NCBI GenBank assembly: GCA_051530055.1
Contig: CM121342.1
Location: 9,114,001-9,178,000, forward strand
Direction: 5' to 3'
DNA from: Neoechinorhynchus agilis
Lineage: Eukaryota > Acanthocephala
Length of the DNA stretch: 64,000 bases
In this document: piece after piece, positions 43,188 to 52,262 of the stretch
Numbering within the stretch: the stretch's first letter is position 1
Layout: the number at the start of each line of letters is the position of its first letter
Position numbers and translations under genes: made by a program
The notes under the pieces: model-generated
Told to the model about the DNA's origin: nothing
The model's database searches: none
The model's input: the letters and a program-made list of their open reading frames with translations, nothing else

Positions 43188-43601
43188 ATGGCTTCTCGTC
43201 GCAACGATAACACTGACATCAATGAGGCCATAAACGGTTTTATACCTGATGAAGTCAATACACTTGAGGAACTGTTCAAAAAGGAACCAATGCCTACGAC
43301 TCTAGATTTGACAAGTATAGCTGCTGAAATGAGGAGAACTCTACTTTCGATTGAATCCTGGTTTCGATACCGGCGACGTCAACAAATAAGAGAAATTTAT
43401 AGGTCGATTGGCGCTCGTGCTGAATCTGCGGTGCCTACTGTGCAGGATAGAAGCAGAGTGGACCGTTTGGATGGTACTGCAAATCCATATCGCTTGTATT
43501 ATCCATTAAGTCCGGATAGACGGAGAACGATTCAACCTGGACAACTGTTTCAGCAATATGAAGGAGGTCAGATGGATGATAGTGAATCTGAAGATGATTA
43601 G
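43188..43601 (+). CDS. Divergent homeodomain protein
   Basis: A single 137-codon frame. Residues about 16-69 fit a homeodomain: FIPDEVNTLEELFKKEPMP for helix 1 and the loop, LTSIAAEMRR for helix 2, and LLSIESWFRYRRRQQ for the recognition helix. The helix-3 core is WFRYRR where nearly all homeodomains have WFQNRR, so the invariant DNA-contacting Asn51 is Tyr. There is a Pro/Arg-rich middle and an acidic end (MDDSESEDD). Animals with fast-evolving genomes have orphan homeobox genes like this. DNA binding may be altered or lost. The clean frame and fold-consistent hydrophobics argue for a real gene. Confidence 0.7.
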   Translation: MASRRNDNTDINEAINGFIPDEVNTLEELFKKEPMPTTLDLTSIAAEMRRTLLSIESWFRYRRRQQIREIYRSIGARAESAVPTVQDRSRVDRLDGTANPYRLYYPLSPDRRRTIQPGQLFQQYEGGQMDDSESEDD

Positions 43602-44418
43602 TGACTACAGAAATCGTATTTAGTTTTGCTAAGAAAGGCGAACAGCTTTTCGATTTGTTTCTGAAAGTTAAACACCGGAACGTTAGTCTTTTAAGAAAAC
43701 CGACTTGGGCATAAGACCAGCACACCAAGAACAGTCACAGGTATGAATTTCTCCAGCATTGGAATCCCAAAACGAATCGAGTGCGATGGTTTCGGTGACT
43801 AAACTTTAAATGAACAAACAACTTGATCTAAAAGGTCCTCAGCACGTATCGCATGACCCATATTTTTATAAGGAAGCTTTACGGATTTTTTTAAAAATGT
43901 TATCCATTTGAAGCGACTAATTTTTTAAGTAGCTCAAATGTTTTCGAAAGTCAGAATGGAACTCAGTGTAAAGCTGCGAAAAAATAAGAAAATCAGTTAA
44001 CACTCGGCACTACCTTAAGAATAAGGACAAAAGCATGACGATAACTGCCAAAATATGTAAAAATAAGTGGAAAAAATCGCTTAATCGTCTCGGCAGTCTT
44101 TCAATAGTCCGTAATCGATTTTTTTTTCAAGAATACCGAAATCATAAGTTTCAATAGCGTTCTGCTTTTTAAATTTTATTTCGTTGACGAAAAGATAAAT
44201 CATCGATAGAAAATCGTTCGGGTTAGTCAAAGCATAATTTTGGTGAACGTACTCCCGGTCATGACCTATTTGATTTTGATTTATTGGAAATATTTCGCAA
44301 GGTAACCTCGAATCATCAGTTATCTAAAAATGAGTTTTACACATTAAGATTTTAAGCTCGAGTGCGCGGGATCGCCAAACCCGAAGTTCGGGGACTAATT
44401 ATCCGCCACTGCGCTGTA
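43602..44418. other. Intergenic, no gene seen
   Basis: AT-rich sequence after the homeodomain gene, presumably with its 3' UTR. No repeat or domain recognised. Confidence 0.4.
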
Positions 44419-45290
44419 CTACGTTTTTCCCATGATTTTAGCATTGATTTTTAACACATCGATGGCTGGAAGTTTCAAGCTAATATTAGCTTTATTTCCT
44501 TCCATTGTGTTAGACACAACGATATGTAAAGCCTCCAAAACAAGCCGTCTTTTTAAGTTTTGCTCTATTTCTATAAAGTGGGTGCCACCAAAATCCGCTC
44601 GATGCTTACATGTCGTTTGATGATTAGAGATTATCGACGAATGCTCAAATCGACTACAAACTTGCTTAAGTTGAGCGAACCACTTCTCAATGCCTTGCAT
44701 CGTTTGTCCGATAGACTAGTCGGCTCAATTTTACCCTTCTTCTTGAAAATGCTTCCGAGAGCGATTCCTTTAGTATTGTATAGACGAATTCCAGCCTTCT
44801 CATTCATAATGGAGTAAATCATTTGATTCCTGTCATCATCAATGAAGTGCACTCTTTCGAAGCATACAGGCTCTGCAGAAGATTTGTTGTTGTTATGCGG
44901 ATGGTACTTACTGCCTCTGATTTCCCGGTCTATAATCCATTTGGGATGTACCCTCATTTTCAGCTTCTGTACTATCCTCTCCCTTTCCCTAATCTATGCA
45001 AATCGAGTAGATGAGATAAGAGTAGCTCTTCGGAACCTCATCGGTTGGTGACTTGACCAGTGTGGTGGTCCCTATGGCAAGTTCTCCTTGCGATAAAGTG
45101 AAGTGCTAACTTTGCCTTGTGCAGAACGCTTGACAAGGACGTCCAGGAACGAGACTTCATCATTTATGTCCTCTTCATTGACTGTAAACTGTATGTGTGG
45201 ATCTTGACTGTTAAGTTCACCATTTAGAGAATCTCTGTTGTTGTTTGAATCAGTCAGAATCAGTCAGAATGAATACATCGTCCACATCTC
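44419..45290 (-). mobile_element. Penelope-like element, RT end and GIY-YIG region
   Basis: On the minus strand the RT end appears near 45,290-45,090 (DVDDVFILTDSD and VSFLDVLVKRSAQGKVSTS). It is followed by IRLYNTKGIALGSIFKKKGK near 44,770 and a GIY-YIG C-terminal region near 44,640-44,440 (TCKHRADFGGTHFIEIEQNL, RRLVLEAL). Frame breaks are present. A 40-bp piece (44,726-44,765) recurs at 45,291-45,330, suggesting a partial tandem copy. Confidence 0.75.
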
Positions 45291-45762
45291 AATTTTACCC
45301 TTCTTGAATGTGCTTCTGAGAGCGATTGTGCTAATAACGGGATTATTTTTACCAAAATTATAAAAGATAAATGGTTGATACAGAAATGGACAATAAGCTA
45401 ATGATTACAATTATCTCGGTAATGTAATTCTGCATTTTGGATTTAAACTATAATACCGATTTTGTTTTACGGATTATCTGTAAAAAATCGCAGACTTAAA
45501 AAGATTGAATTTCTTTCAGTTATTATGTTTCGTTTACATATTCAAATTTTTTTGCATTTGTTGAAATGTTTATATCAAAAATATTATGTGGGTTCGTTAA
45601 AATGCAGTTTATGATTCGCGTCTATGAATTTTTCGATGGCGTTTTATATTGAAATTACGATATGAACCGAAATTATGGTGTTTTCAATTGCATCTCTGAA
45701 ACAAAAGCTCTGTATCAATATATTTAAAAAGAAATGGCGAATTTATAGAATTGGCGGAAATT

Positions 45763-46059
45763 TTACTGTTGCCATTGCTCCTCGTCTTCCTCTGAGGTAC
45801 TGTCTTCTTGTAGCTCATTGAAAAGGCTTCTAAGTCCTTGATAAAATTCTCCAAGAGCTGGTGGAACGTATTCATCATCAGGGGTCCCACTTATAACTGC
45901 AGAAATGATTTCATCGATAACAGCTATGTGATTAGCTACTTCCATTTGTTCTGTTGTATTGTCCGGTTCATTATCCTCGTTAAAAGTGAAATCCTCCTCA
46001 TCAGAAGAGTCGCTAGGCCATTCATTGTTTGGTTGCTTTGGTATTGCTCTATCGCGCAT
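45763..46059 (-). CDS. Acidic 98-residue repeated protein, array copy 1
   Basis: Intact. It differs from copies A and B by one residue (Ser for Asn in the QEDSTSEE tail). Its left flank matches copies A and B, so it links the dispersed and tandem forms. Confidence 0.55.
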   Translation of the reverse strand: MRDRAIPKQPNNEWPSDSSDEEDFTFNEDNEPDNTTEQMEVANHIAVIDEIISAVISGTPDDEYVPPALGEFYQGLRSLFNELQEDSTSEEDEEQWQQ

Positions 46060-46903
46060 CTCAGAATTGTAGAAAATGTTTGCTTGATTTGTTGGCTGCT
46101 GTAGAAAGATTGATGGTTGTATACTGCGCGATTTGTTTCACATACACGCGAAATAGGGGGTCCATTGATTCTCTTTATATAAATTATTTATAGATCAGCG
46201 AGAGATCGGCGGTCATTTTATCTATTGTTTTTAATTTCATATCCTGTTTTCTTAGGGGAACCAATCAGCGTGCGCCGTTCGATGATATCTACGGGAACGG
46301 AGATTAAATTTCATTCTTTATCAAATAATTTGCGCTATTGACCGTAATCATGGCAGAAATTTAGAATTACAGGTCGAATAATTCATAGACAATCAAAATC
46401 CTTTGTAACCAATGACCTAGTCGAATTCCAATAGAAAATCTGCCTAATGGGTTAAATTGACATTTGAATATTTCGTTCAAGTTTTGTTTAATTTAAAATG
46501 ATCTTAAAAAAACTCGTTCCAAAATTGAAACTCACATTTTTGGATTAATTAAAGGTAGCCATTGAAATTAACAATATTAACAGGTTTTTGTTGATGTTCA
46601 ACAGATAAACCGACTGTGTGTATGTTTTTCCTTAACGTTCATCACAAACTTAAAATCAAATCATGTTCATTTTTTTGTCCATGACAATTAGTTATTCAAG
46701 AAATTCGTTGTCTTTGCAGAATCGCTAATTCGAAAATTTCAAATATGGAATTCGACGTCAAACAGATTTTTGTTGTTTTTTCAGCATTTATTTTTAAAAT
46801 TTGTTGTTAAAAAGTTCGCGTAGAACGAATTTATGTCGTTCTGGGACTACTTGAAGCAGAATTCAAATTAGAGGACCAATTGATATTATTAAAAATTACA
46901 ATT

Positions 46904-47070
46904 ATGATAAGTTTTACACTTAAAGCGGTTGTAGAATCCAATGGTTTCCAATTTTTTTTAACAACGCCAACAAAAATTGTTACGCTGGATCAAAAGATGT
47001 TCCGTTGGCGATAATGAATCAAAGATGGAAGCAATATGTTCTCGTTTCTAGTGATCCCGTGACGTATTAA
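46904..47070 (+). pseudogene. 54-codon ORF, array copy 1, frameshifted
   Basis: Same start ISFTLKAVVESNG as the other copies, but a T-run of eight instead of six shifts the frame in the middle. The C-terminal coding remains recognisable. Confidence 0.55.
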
Positions 47071-47273
47071 ATTTGTTTAAAATTGACCTAATCGATTAGC
47101 GCTTCAAAATCAAATATTACTGCCATGCGCTAATTTGATTGATATTAAAATTCATTTGTTGTTTTTTAAATGATTGAATAGCGACATTGACAAAAATTGA
47201 GGTTTAAAGTAGCAAAAGCTCTGTATCAATATATTTAAAACGAAATGGCAAATTTATAGAATTGGCAAAAATT

Positions 47274-47570
47274 TTACTGTTGCCATTGCTCCTCGTCTTC
47301 CTCTGAGGTATTGTCTTCTTGTAGCTCATTGAAAAGGCTTCTAAGTCCTTGATAAAATTCTCCAAGAGCTGGTGGAACGTATTCATCATCAGGGGTCCCG
47401 CTTATAACTGCAGAAATGATTTCATCGATAACAGCTATGTGATTAGCTACTTCCAGTTGTTCTGTTGTATTGTCCGGTTCATTATCCTCGTTAAAAGTTA
47501 AATCCTCCTCATCAGAAGATTCGCTGGGCCATTCATTGTTTGGTTGCTTTGGAATTGCTCTATCGCGCAT
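47274..47570 (-). CDS. Acidic 98-residue repeated protein, array copy 2
   Basis: Intact. Relative to copy A it has three conservative changes (Asp to Glu, Phe to Leu, Met to Leu) and two silent ones. A TATA-like element lies about 115 bp upstream of its ATG. Confidence 0.55.
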   Translation of the reverse strand: MRDRAIPKQPNNEWPSESSDEEDLTFNEDNEPDNTTEQLEVANHIAVIDEIISAVISGTPDDEYVPPALGEFYQGLRSLFNELQEDNTSEEDEEQWQQ

Positions 47571-47914
47571 CGTAGAATTGCAGAAAATTTTTGCTTGATT
47601 TGTTGGCTGCTGTAGAAAGATTGATGGTTGTATACTGCGCGATTTGTTTCACATACACGCGAAATAGGGGGTCCATTGATTCTCTTTATATAAATTATTT
47701 ATAGATCAGCGAGAGATCGGCGGTCATTTTATCTATTGTTTTTAATTTCATATCCTGTTTTCTTAGGGGAACCAATCAGCGTGCGCCGTTCGATGATATC
47801 TACGGGAACGCAGATTAAATTTCATTCTTTATCAAATAATTTGCGCTATTGACCGTAATCATGGCAGAAATTTAGAATTACAGGTCGAATAATTCATTGA
47901 CAATAAAAATCCTT
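47571..47914. promoter_or_regulatory. Candidate divergent promoter between the two ORFs
   Basis: Between the ATGs of the 98-codon ORF (minus) and the 54-codon ORF (plus). On the minus strand TATATAAA at 47,685-47,692 and TATAAATAA just behind it lie about 115-130 bp before the ATG. On the plus strand CCAAT lies at 47,772-47,776 followed by GCGTGCGCC. The same elements recur in each unit. No expression evidence is available. Confidence 0.4.
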
Positions 47915-48079
47915 ATGATAAGTTTTACACTTAAAGCGGTTGTAGAATCCAATGGTTTCCAATTTTTTAACAACGCCAACAAAAATTGTTACGCTGGATC
48001 AAAAGATGTTCCGTTGGCAATAATCAATCAAAGATGGGAGCAATATGTTCTCGTTTCTAGTGATCCCGTGACGTATTAA
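47915..48079 (+). CDS. 54-residue repeated protein, array copy 2
   Basis: Encodes ISFTLKAVVESNG, FFNNANKNCYAGSKDVPLA and INQRWEQYVLVSSDPVTY after the initial Met. The same 54 residues are intact in three units and extended in one. No signal peptide or known domain. This is a short unit, so the ORF follows the common spacer directly. Confidence 0.45.
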   Translation: MISFTLKAVVESNGFQFFNNANKNCYAGSKDVPLAIINQRWEQYVLVSSDPVTY

Positions 48080-48281
48080 ATTTGTTTAAAATTGACCTAA
48101 TCGATTAGCGCTTCAAAATCAAATATTACTGCCATGCGCTAATTTGATTGATATTAAATTCATTTGTTGTTTTTTAAATGATTGAATAGCGACATTGACA
48201 AAAATTGAGGTTTAAAGTAGCAAAAGCTCTGTATCAATATATTTAAAACGAAATGGCAAATTTATAGAATTGGCAAAAATT

Positions 48282-48578
48282 TTACTGTTGCCATTGCTCC
48301 TCGTCTTCCTCTGAGGTATTGTCTTCTTGTAGCTCATTGAAAAGGCTTCTAAGTCCTTGATAAAATTCTCCAAGAGCTGGTGGAACGTATTCATCATCAG
48401 GGGTCCCGCTTATAACTGCAGAAATGATTTCATCGATAACAGCTATGTGATTAGCTACTTCCAGTTGTTCTGTTGTATTGTCCGGTTCATTATCCTCGTT
48501 AAAAGTTAAATCCTCCTCATCAGAAGATTCGCTGGGCCATTCATTGTTTGGTTGCTTTGGAATTGCTCTATCGCGCAT
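48282..48578 (-). CDS. Acidic 98-residue repeated protein, array copy 3
   Basis: Intact and identical in protein to array copy 2, as expected for homogenised neighbouring units. Confidence 0.55.
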   Translation of the reverse strand: MRDRAIPKQPNNEWPSESSDEEDLTFNEDNEPDNTTEQLEVANHIAVIDEIISAVISGTPDDEYVPPALGEFYQGLRSLFNELQEDNTSEEDEEQWQQ

Positions 48579-49431
48579 CGTAGAATTGCAGAAAATTTTT
48601 GCTTGATTTGTTGGCTGCTGTAGAAAGATTGATGGTTGTATACTGCGCGATTTGTTTCACATACACGCGAAATAGGGGGTCCATTGATTCTCTTTATATA
48701 AATTATTTATAGATCAGCGAGAGATCGGCGGTCATTTGATCTATTGTTTTTAATTTCATATCCTGTTTTCTTAGGGGAACCAATCAGCGTGCGCCGTTCG
48801 ATGATATCTACGGGAACGTAGATTAAATTTCATTCTTTATCAAATAATTTGCGCTATTGACCGTAATCATGGCAGAAATTTAGAATTACAGGTCGAATAA
48901 TTCATTGACAATCAAAATCCTTTGTAACCAATGACTTAGTCGAATTCCAATAGAAAATCTGCCTAATGGGTTAAATTGACATTTGAATATTTCGTTCAAG
49001 TTTTGTTTAATTTAAAATGATCTTAAAAAAACTCGTTCCAAAATTGAAAGTCACATTTTTTGAATTAATTAAAGGTAGCCATTGAAATTAACAATATTTA
49101 CAGGCTTTTATTGATGTTTATCAAGTTCAACAGATAAATCGACTGTGCATATGTTTTTCCTTAACGTTCATCACAAACTTAAAATCAAATCATGTTCATT
49201 TTTTGTCCATGACAATTAGTTATTCAAGAAATTCGTTGTCTTTGCAGAATCGCTAATTCGAAAATTCCAAATATGGGATTCGACGTCAAACAGATTTTTG
49301 TTGTTTTTTCAGCATTTATTTTTAAAATTTGTTGTTGAAAAGTTCGCGTAGAACGAATTTATGTCGTTCTGGGACTACTTGAAGCAGAATTCAAATTAGA
49401 GGACCAATTGATATTATTAAAAATTACAATT

Positions 49432-49596
49432 ATGATAAGTTTTACACTTAAAGCGGTTGTAGAATCCAATGGTTTCCAATTTTTTAACAACGCCAACAAA
49501 AATTGTTACGTTGGATCAAAAGATGTTCCGCTGGCGATAATCAATCAAAGATGGGAGCAATATGTTCTCGTTTCTAGTGATCCCGTGACGTATTAA
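49432..49596 (+). CDS. 54-residue repeated protein, array copy 3
   Basis: Intact; one residue differs from copy 2 (CYVGSK for CYAGSK). Belongs to a long unit, so an extra ~510 bp lies upstream of the start. Confidence 0.45.
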   Translation: MISFTLKAVVESNGFQFFNNANKNCYVGSKDVPLAIINQRWEQYVLVSSDPVTY

Positions 49597-49799
49597 ATTT
49601 GTTTAAAATTGACCTAATCGATTAGCGCTTCAAAATCAAATATTACTGCCATGCGCTAATTTGATTGATATTAAAATTCATTTGTTGTTTTTTAAATGAT
49701 TGAATAGCGACATTGACAAAAATTGAGGTTTAAAGTAGCAAAAGCTCTGTATCAATATATTTAAAACGAAATGGCAAATTTATAGAATTGGCGGAAATT

Positions 49800-50096
49800 T
49801 TACTGTTGCCATTGCTCCTCGTCTTCCTCTGAGGTATTGTCTTCTTGTAGCTCATTGAAAAGGCTTCTAAGTCCTTGATAAAATTCTCCAAGAGCTGGTG
49901 GAACGTATTCATCATCAGGGGTCCCGCTTATAACTGCAGAAATGATTTCATCGATAACAGCTATGTGATTAGCTACTTCCATTTGTTCTGTTGTATTGTC
50001 CGGTTCATTATCCTCGTTAAAAGTTAAATCCTCCTCATCAGAAGATTCGCTGGGCCATTCATTGTTTGGTTGCTTTGGAATTGCTCTATCGCGCAT
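49800..50096 (-). CDS. Acidic 98-residue repeated protein, array copy 4
   Basis: Intact; like array copies 2 and 3 but with Met instead of Leu in TEQMEV, as in the dispersed copies. Confidence 0.55.
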   Translation of the reverse strand: MRDRAIPKQPNNEWPSESSDEEDLTFNEDNEPDNTTEQMEVANHIAVIDEIISAVISGTPDDEYVPPALGEFYQGLRSLFNELQEDNTSEEDEEQWQQ

Positions 50097-50440
50097 CGTA
50101 GAATTGCAGAAAATTTTTGCTTGATTTGTTGGCTGCTGCTGAAAGATTGATTGTTGTATACTGCGCGATTTGTTTCACATACACGCGAAATAGGGGGTCT
50201 ATTGATTCTCTCTATATAAATTATTTATAGATCAGCGAAAGATCGGCGGTCATTTGATCTATTGTTTTTAATTTCATATCCTGTTTTCTTAGGGGAACCA
50301 ATCAGCGCGCGCCGTTCGATGATATCTACGGGAACGGAGATTAAATTTCATTCTTTATCAAATCATTTGCGCTTTTGACCCTAATCATAGCAGAAATTTA
50401 GAATTACAGGTCGAATAATTCATTGACAATAAAAATCCTT

Positions 50441-50605
50441 ATGATAAGTTTTACACTTAAAGCGGTTGTAGAATCCAATGGTTTCCAATTTTTTAATAAC
50501 GCCAACAAAAATTGTTACGCTGGATCAAAAGATGTTCCGTTGGCAATAATCAATCAAAGATGGGAGCAATATGTTCTCGTTTCTAGTGATCCCGTGACGT
50601 ATTAA
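50441..50605 (+). CDS. 54-residue repeated protein, array copy 4
   Basis: Intact and identical in protein to copy 2. Located in a short unit. Confidence 0.45.
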   Translation: MISFTLKAVVESNGFQFFNNANKNCYAGSKDVPLAIINQRWEQYVLVSSDPVTY

Positions 50606-50808
50606 ATTTGTTTAAAATTGACCTAATCGATTAGCGCTTCAAAATCAAATATTACTGCCATGCGCTAATTTGATTGATATTAAAATTCATTTGTTGTTTT
50701 TTAAATGATTGAATAGCGACATTGACCAAAATTGAGGTTTAAAGTAGCAAAAGCTCTGTATCAATATATTTAAAAAGAAATGGCAAATTTATAGAATTGG
50801 CGGAAATT

Positions 50809-51105
50809 TTGCTGTTGCCATTGCTCCTCGTCTTCCTCTGAGGTATTGTCTTCTTGTAGCTCATTGAAAAGGCTTCTAAGTCCTTGATAAAATTCTCCAA
50901 GAGCTGGTGGAACGTATTCATCATCAGGGGTCCCGCTTATAACTGCAGAAATGATTTCATCGATAACAGCTATGTGATTAGCTACTTCCATTTGTTCTGT
51001 TGTATTGTCCGGTTCATTATCCTCGTTAAAAGTTAAATCCTCCTCATCAGAAGATTCGCTGGGTCATTCATTGTTTGGTTGCTTTGGAATTGCTCTATCG
51101 CGCAT
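50809..51105 (-). pseudogene. 98-codon ORF, array copy 5, broken
   Basis: The Trp codon in NEWPS has become a stop (CCATTC to TCATTC on the plus strand), and the normal stop codon is changed to Gln. It is the last copy at the right end of the array. Confidence 0.7.
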
Positions 51106-51966
51106 CGTAGAATTGCAGAAAATTTTTGCTTGATTTGTTGGCTGCTGCTGAAAGATTGATGGTTGTATACTGCGCGATTTGTTTCACATACACGCGAAAT
51201 AGGGGGTCCATTGATTCTCTTTATATAAATTATTTATAGATCAGCGAGAGATCGGCGGTCATTTGATCTATTGTTTTTAATTTCATATCCTGTTTTCTTA
51301 GGGGAACCAATCAGCGTGCGCAGTTCGATGATATCTACGTGAAGGGGGGGGATTAAATTTCATTCGTTATTAAAACGAGATATTTAATCATATCAATAGC
51401 GCTTGTGACCTTAATCATGGCAGAAATTTAAACTCTCAGGTGGAATAATTCATTGACAATAAAAATCATTCGTAACTAGTGGTCTAGTCGAATTCCAAGG
51501 GGAAATCTGCCTAATGGGTGAAATTGAAATTTGAATAATTCGTTCTATTTTGTTTAATTTAAAATGATCTTGAAAAAACTCGTTTTAAAATTGAAACTCA
51601 CATTTTTTGGATTAATTAAAGGTAGCCATTGAAATTAACAATATTTACATTTATCAAGTTCAACAGATAAATCGACTGTGCATATGTTTTTCCTTAACGT
51701 TCATCAAAAACTTAAAATCAAATCATGTTCATTTTTTTTGTCCATGACAATTAGTTATTCAAGAAATTCGTAGTCTTTACGGAATCGTTAGTACGAAAAT
51801 TCCAAGTATGGAATTCGACGTCAAACGGATTTTTGTTGTTTTTTCAGCATTTATTTTTAAAATTTGTTATTAAAAAGTTCGCGTAGAACGAATTTATGTC
51901 GTCCTGGGACTACTTGAAGCAGAATTCAAATTAGAGGACCAATTAATATTATTGAAAATTACAATT

Positions 51967-52152
51967 ATGATAAGTTTTACACTTAAAGCGGTTGTAGAAT
52001 CCAATGGTTTCCAATTTTTAAATAACGCCAACAAAAATTGTTACGTTGGATCAAAAGATGTTCCGCTGGCAATAATCAATCAAAGATGGGAGCAATATGT
52101 TCTCGTTTCTAGTGATCCCGTGACGTATTATGTTTGCTTAAAAATGACCTAA
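51967..52152 (+). CDS. 54-residue repeated protein, array copy 5, extended
   Basis: The usual stop after SDPVTY is replaced (TATTATG instead of TATTAAA), adding YVCLKMT. One further change is Leu for Phe in FQFLNN. Last unit of the array. Confidence 0.4.
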   Translation: MISFTLKAVVESNGFQFLNNANKNCYVGSKDVPLAIINQRWEQYVLVSSDPVTYYVCLKMT

Positions 52153-52262
52153 TCGATTAGCGCTTCAAAATCAAATATTACTGCCATGCGCTAATTTGAT
52201 TGATATTAAAATTCATTTGTTGCTTTTTAAATGATTGAATAGCGACATTGACAAAAATTAAG

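Larger units (their letters stand above)
45440..52262. repeat. Higher-order array of a two-ORF cassette
   Basis: Units each carry a minus-strand 98-codon ORF and a plus-strand 54-codon ORF in divergent orientation. The landmark CAAAAGCTCTGTATCAATAT recurs near 45,701, 47,213, 48,221, 49,739 and 50,748. Spacings are about 1,510, 1,008, 1,518 and 1,009 bp, and a last long unit ends at about 52,262. Long units hold an extra ~510 bp between the two ORFs (46,395-46,900, 48,905-49,430, 51,460-51,965). Long and short units alternate strictly: long, short, long, short, long. The left flank (45,440-45,700) is that of the dispersed copies A and B. Confidence 0.92.
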
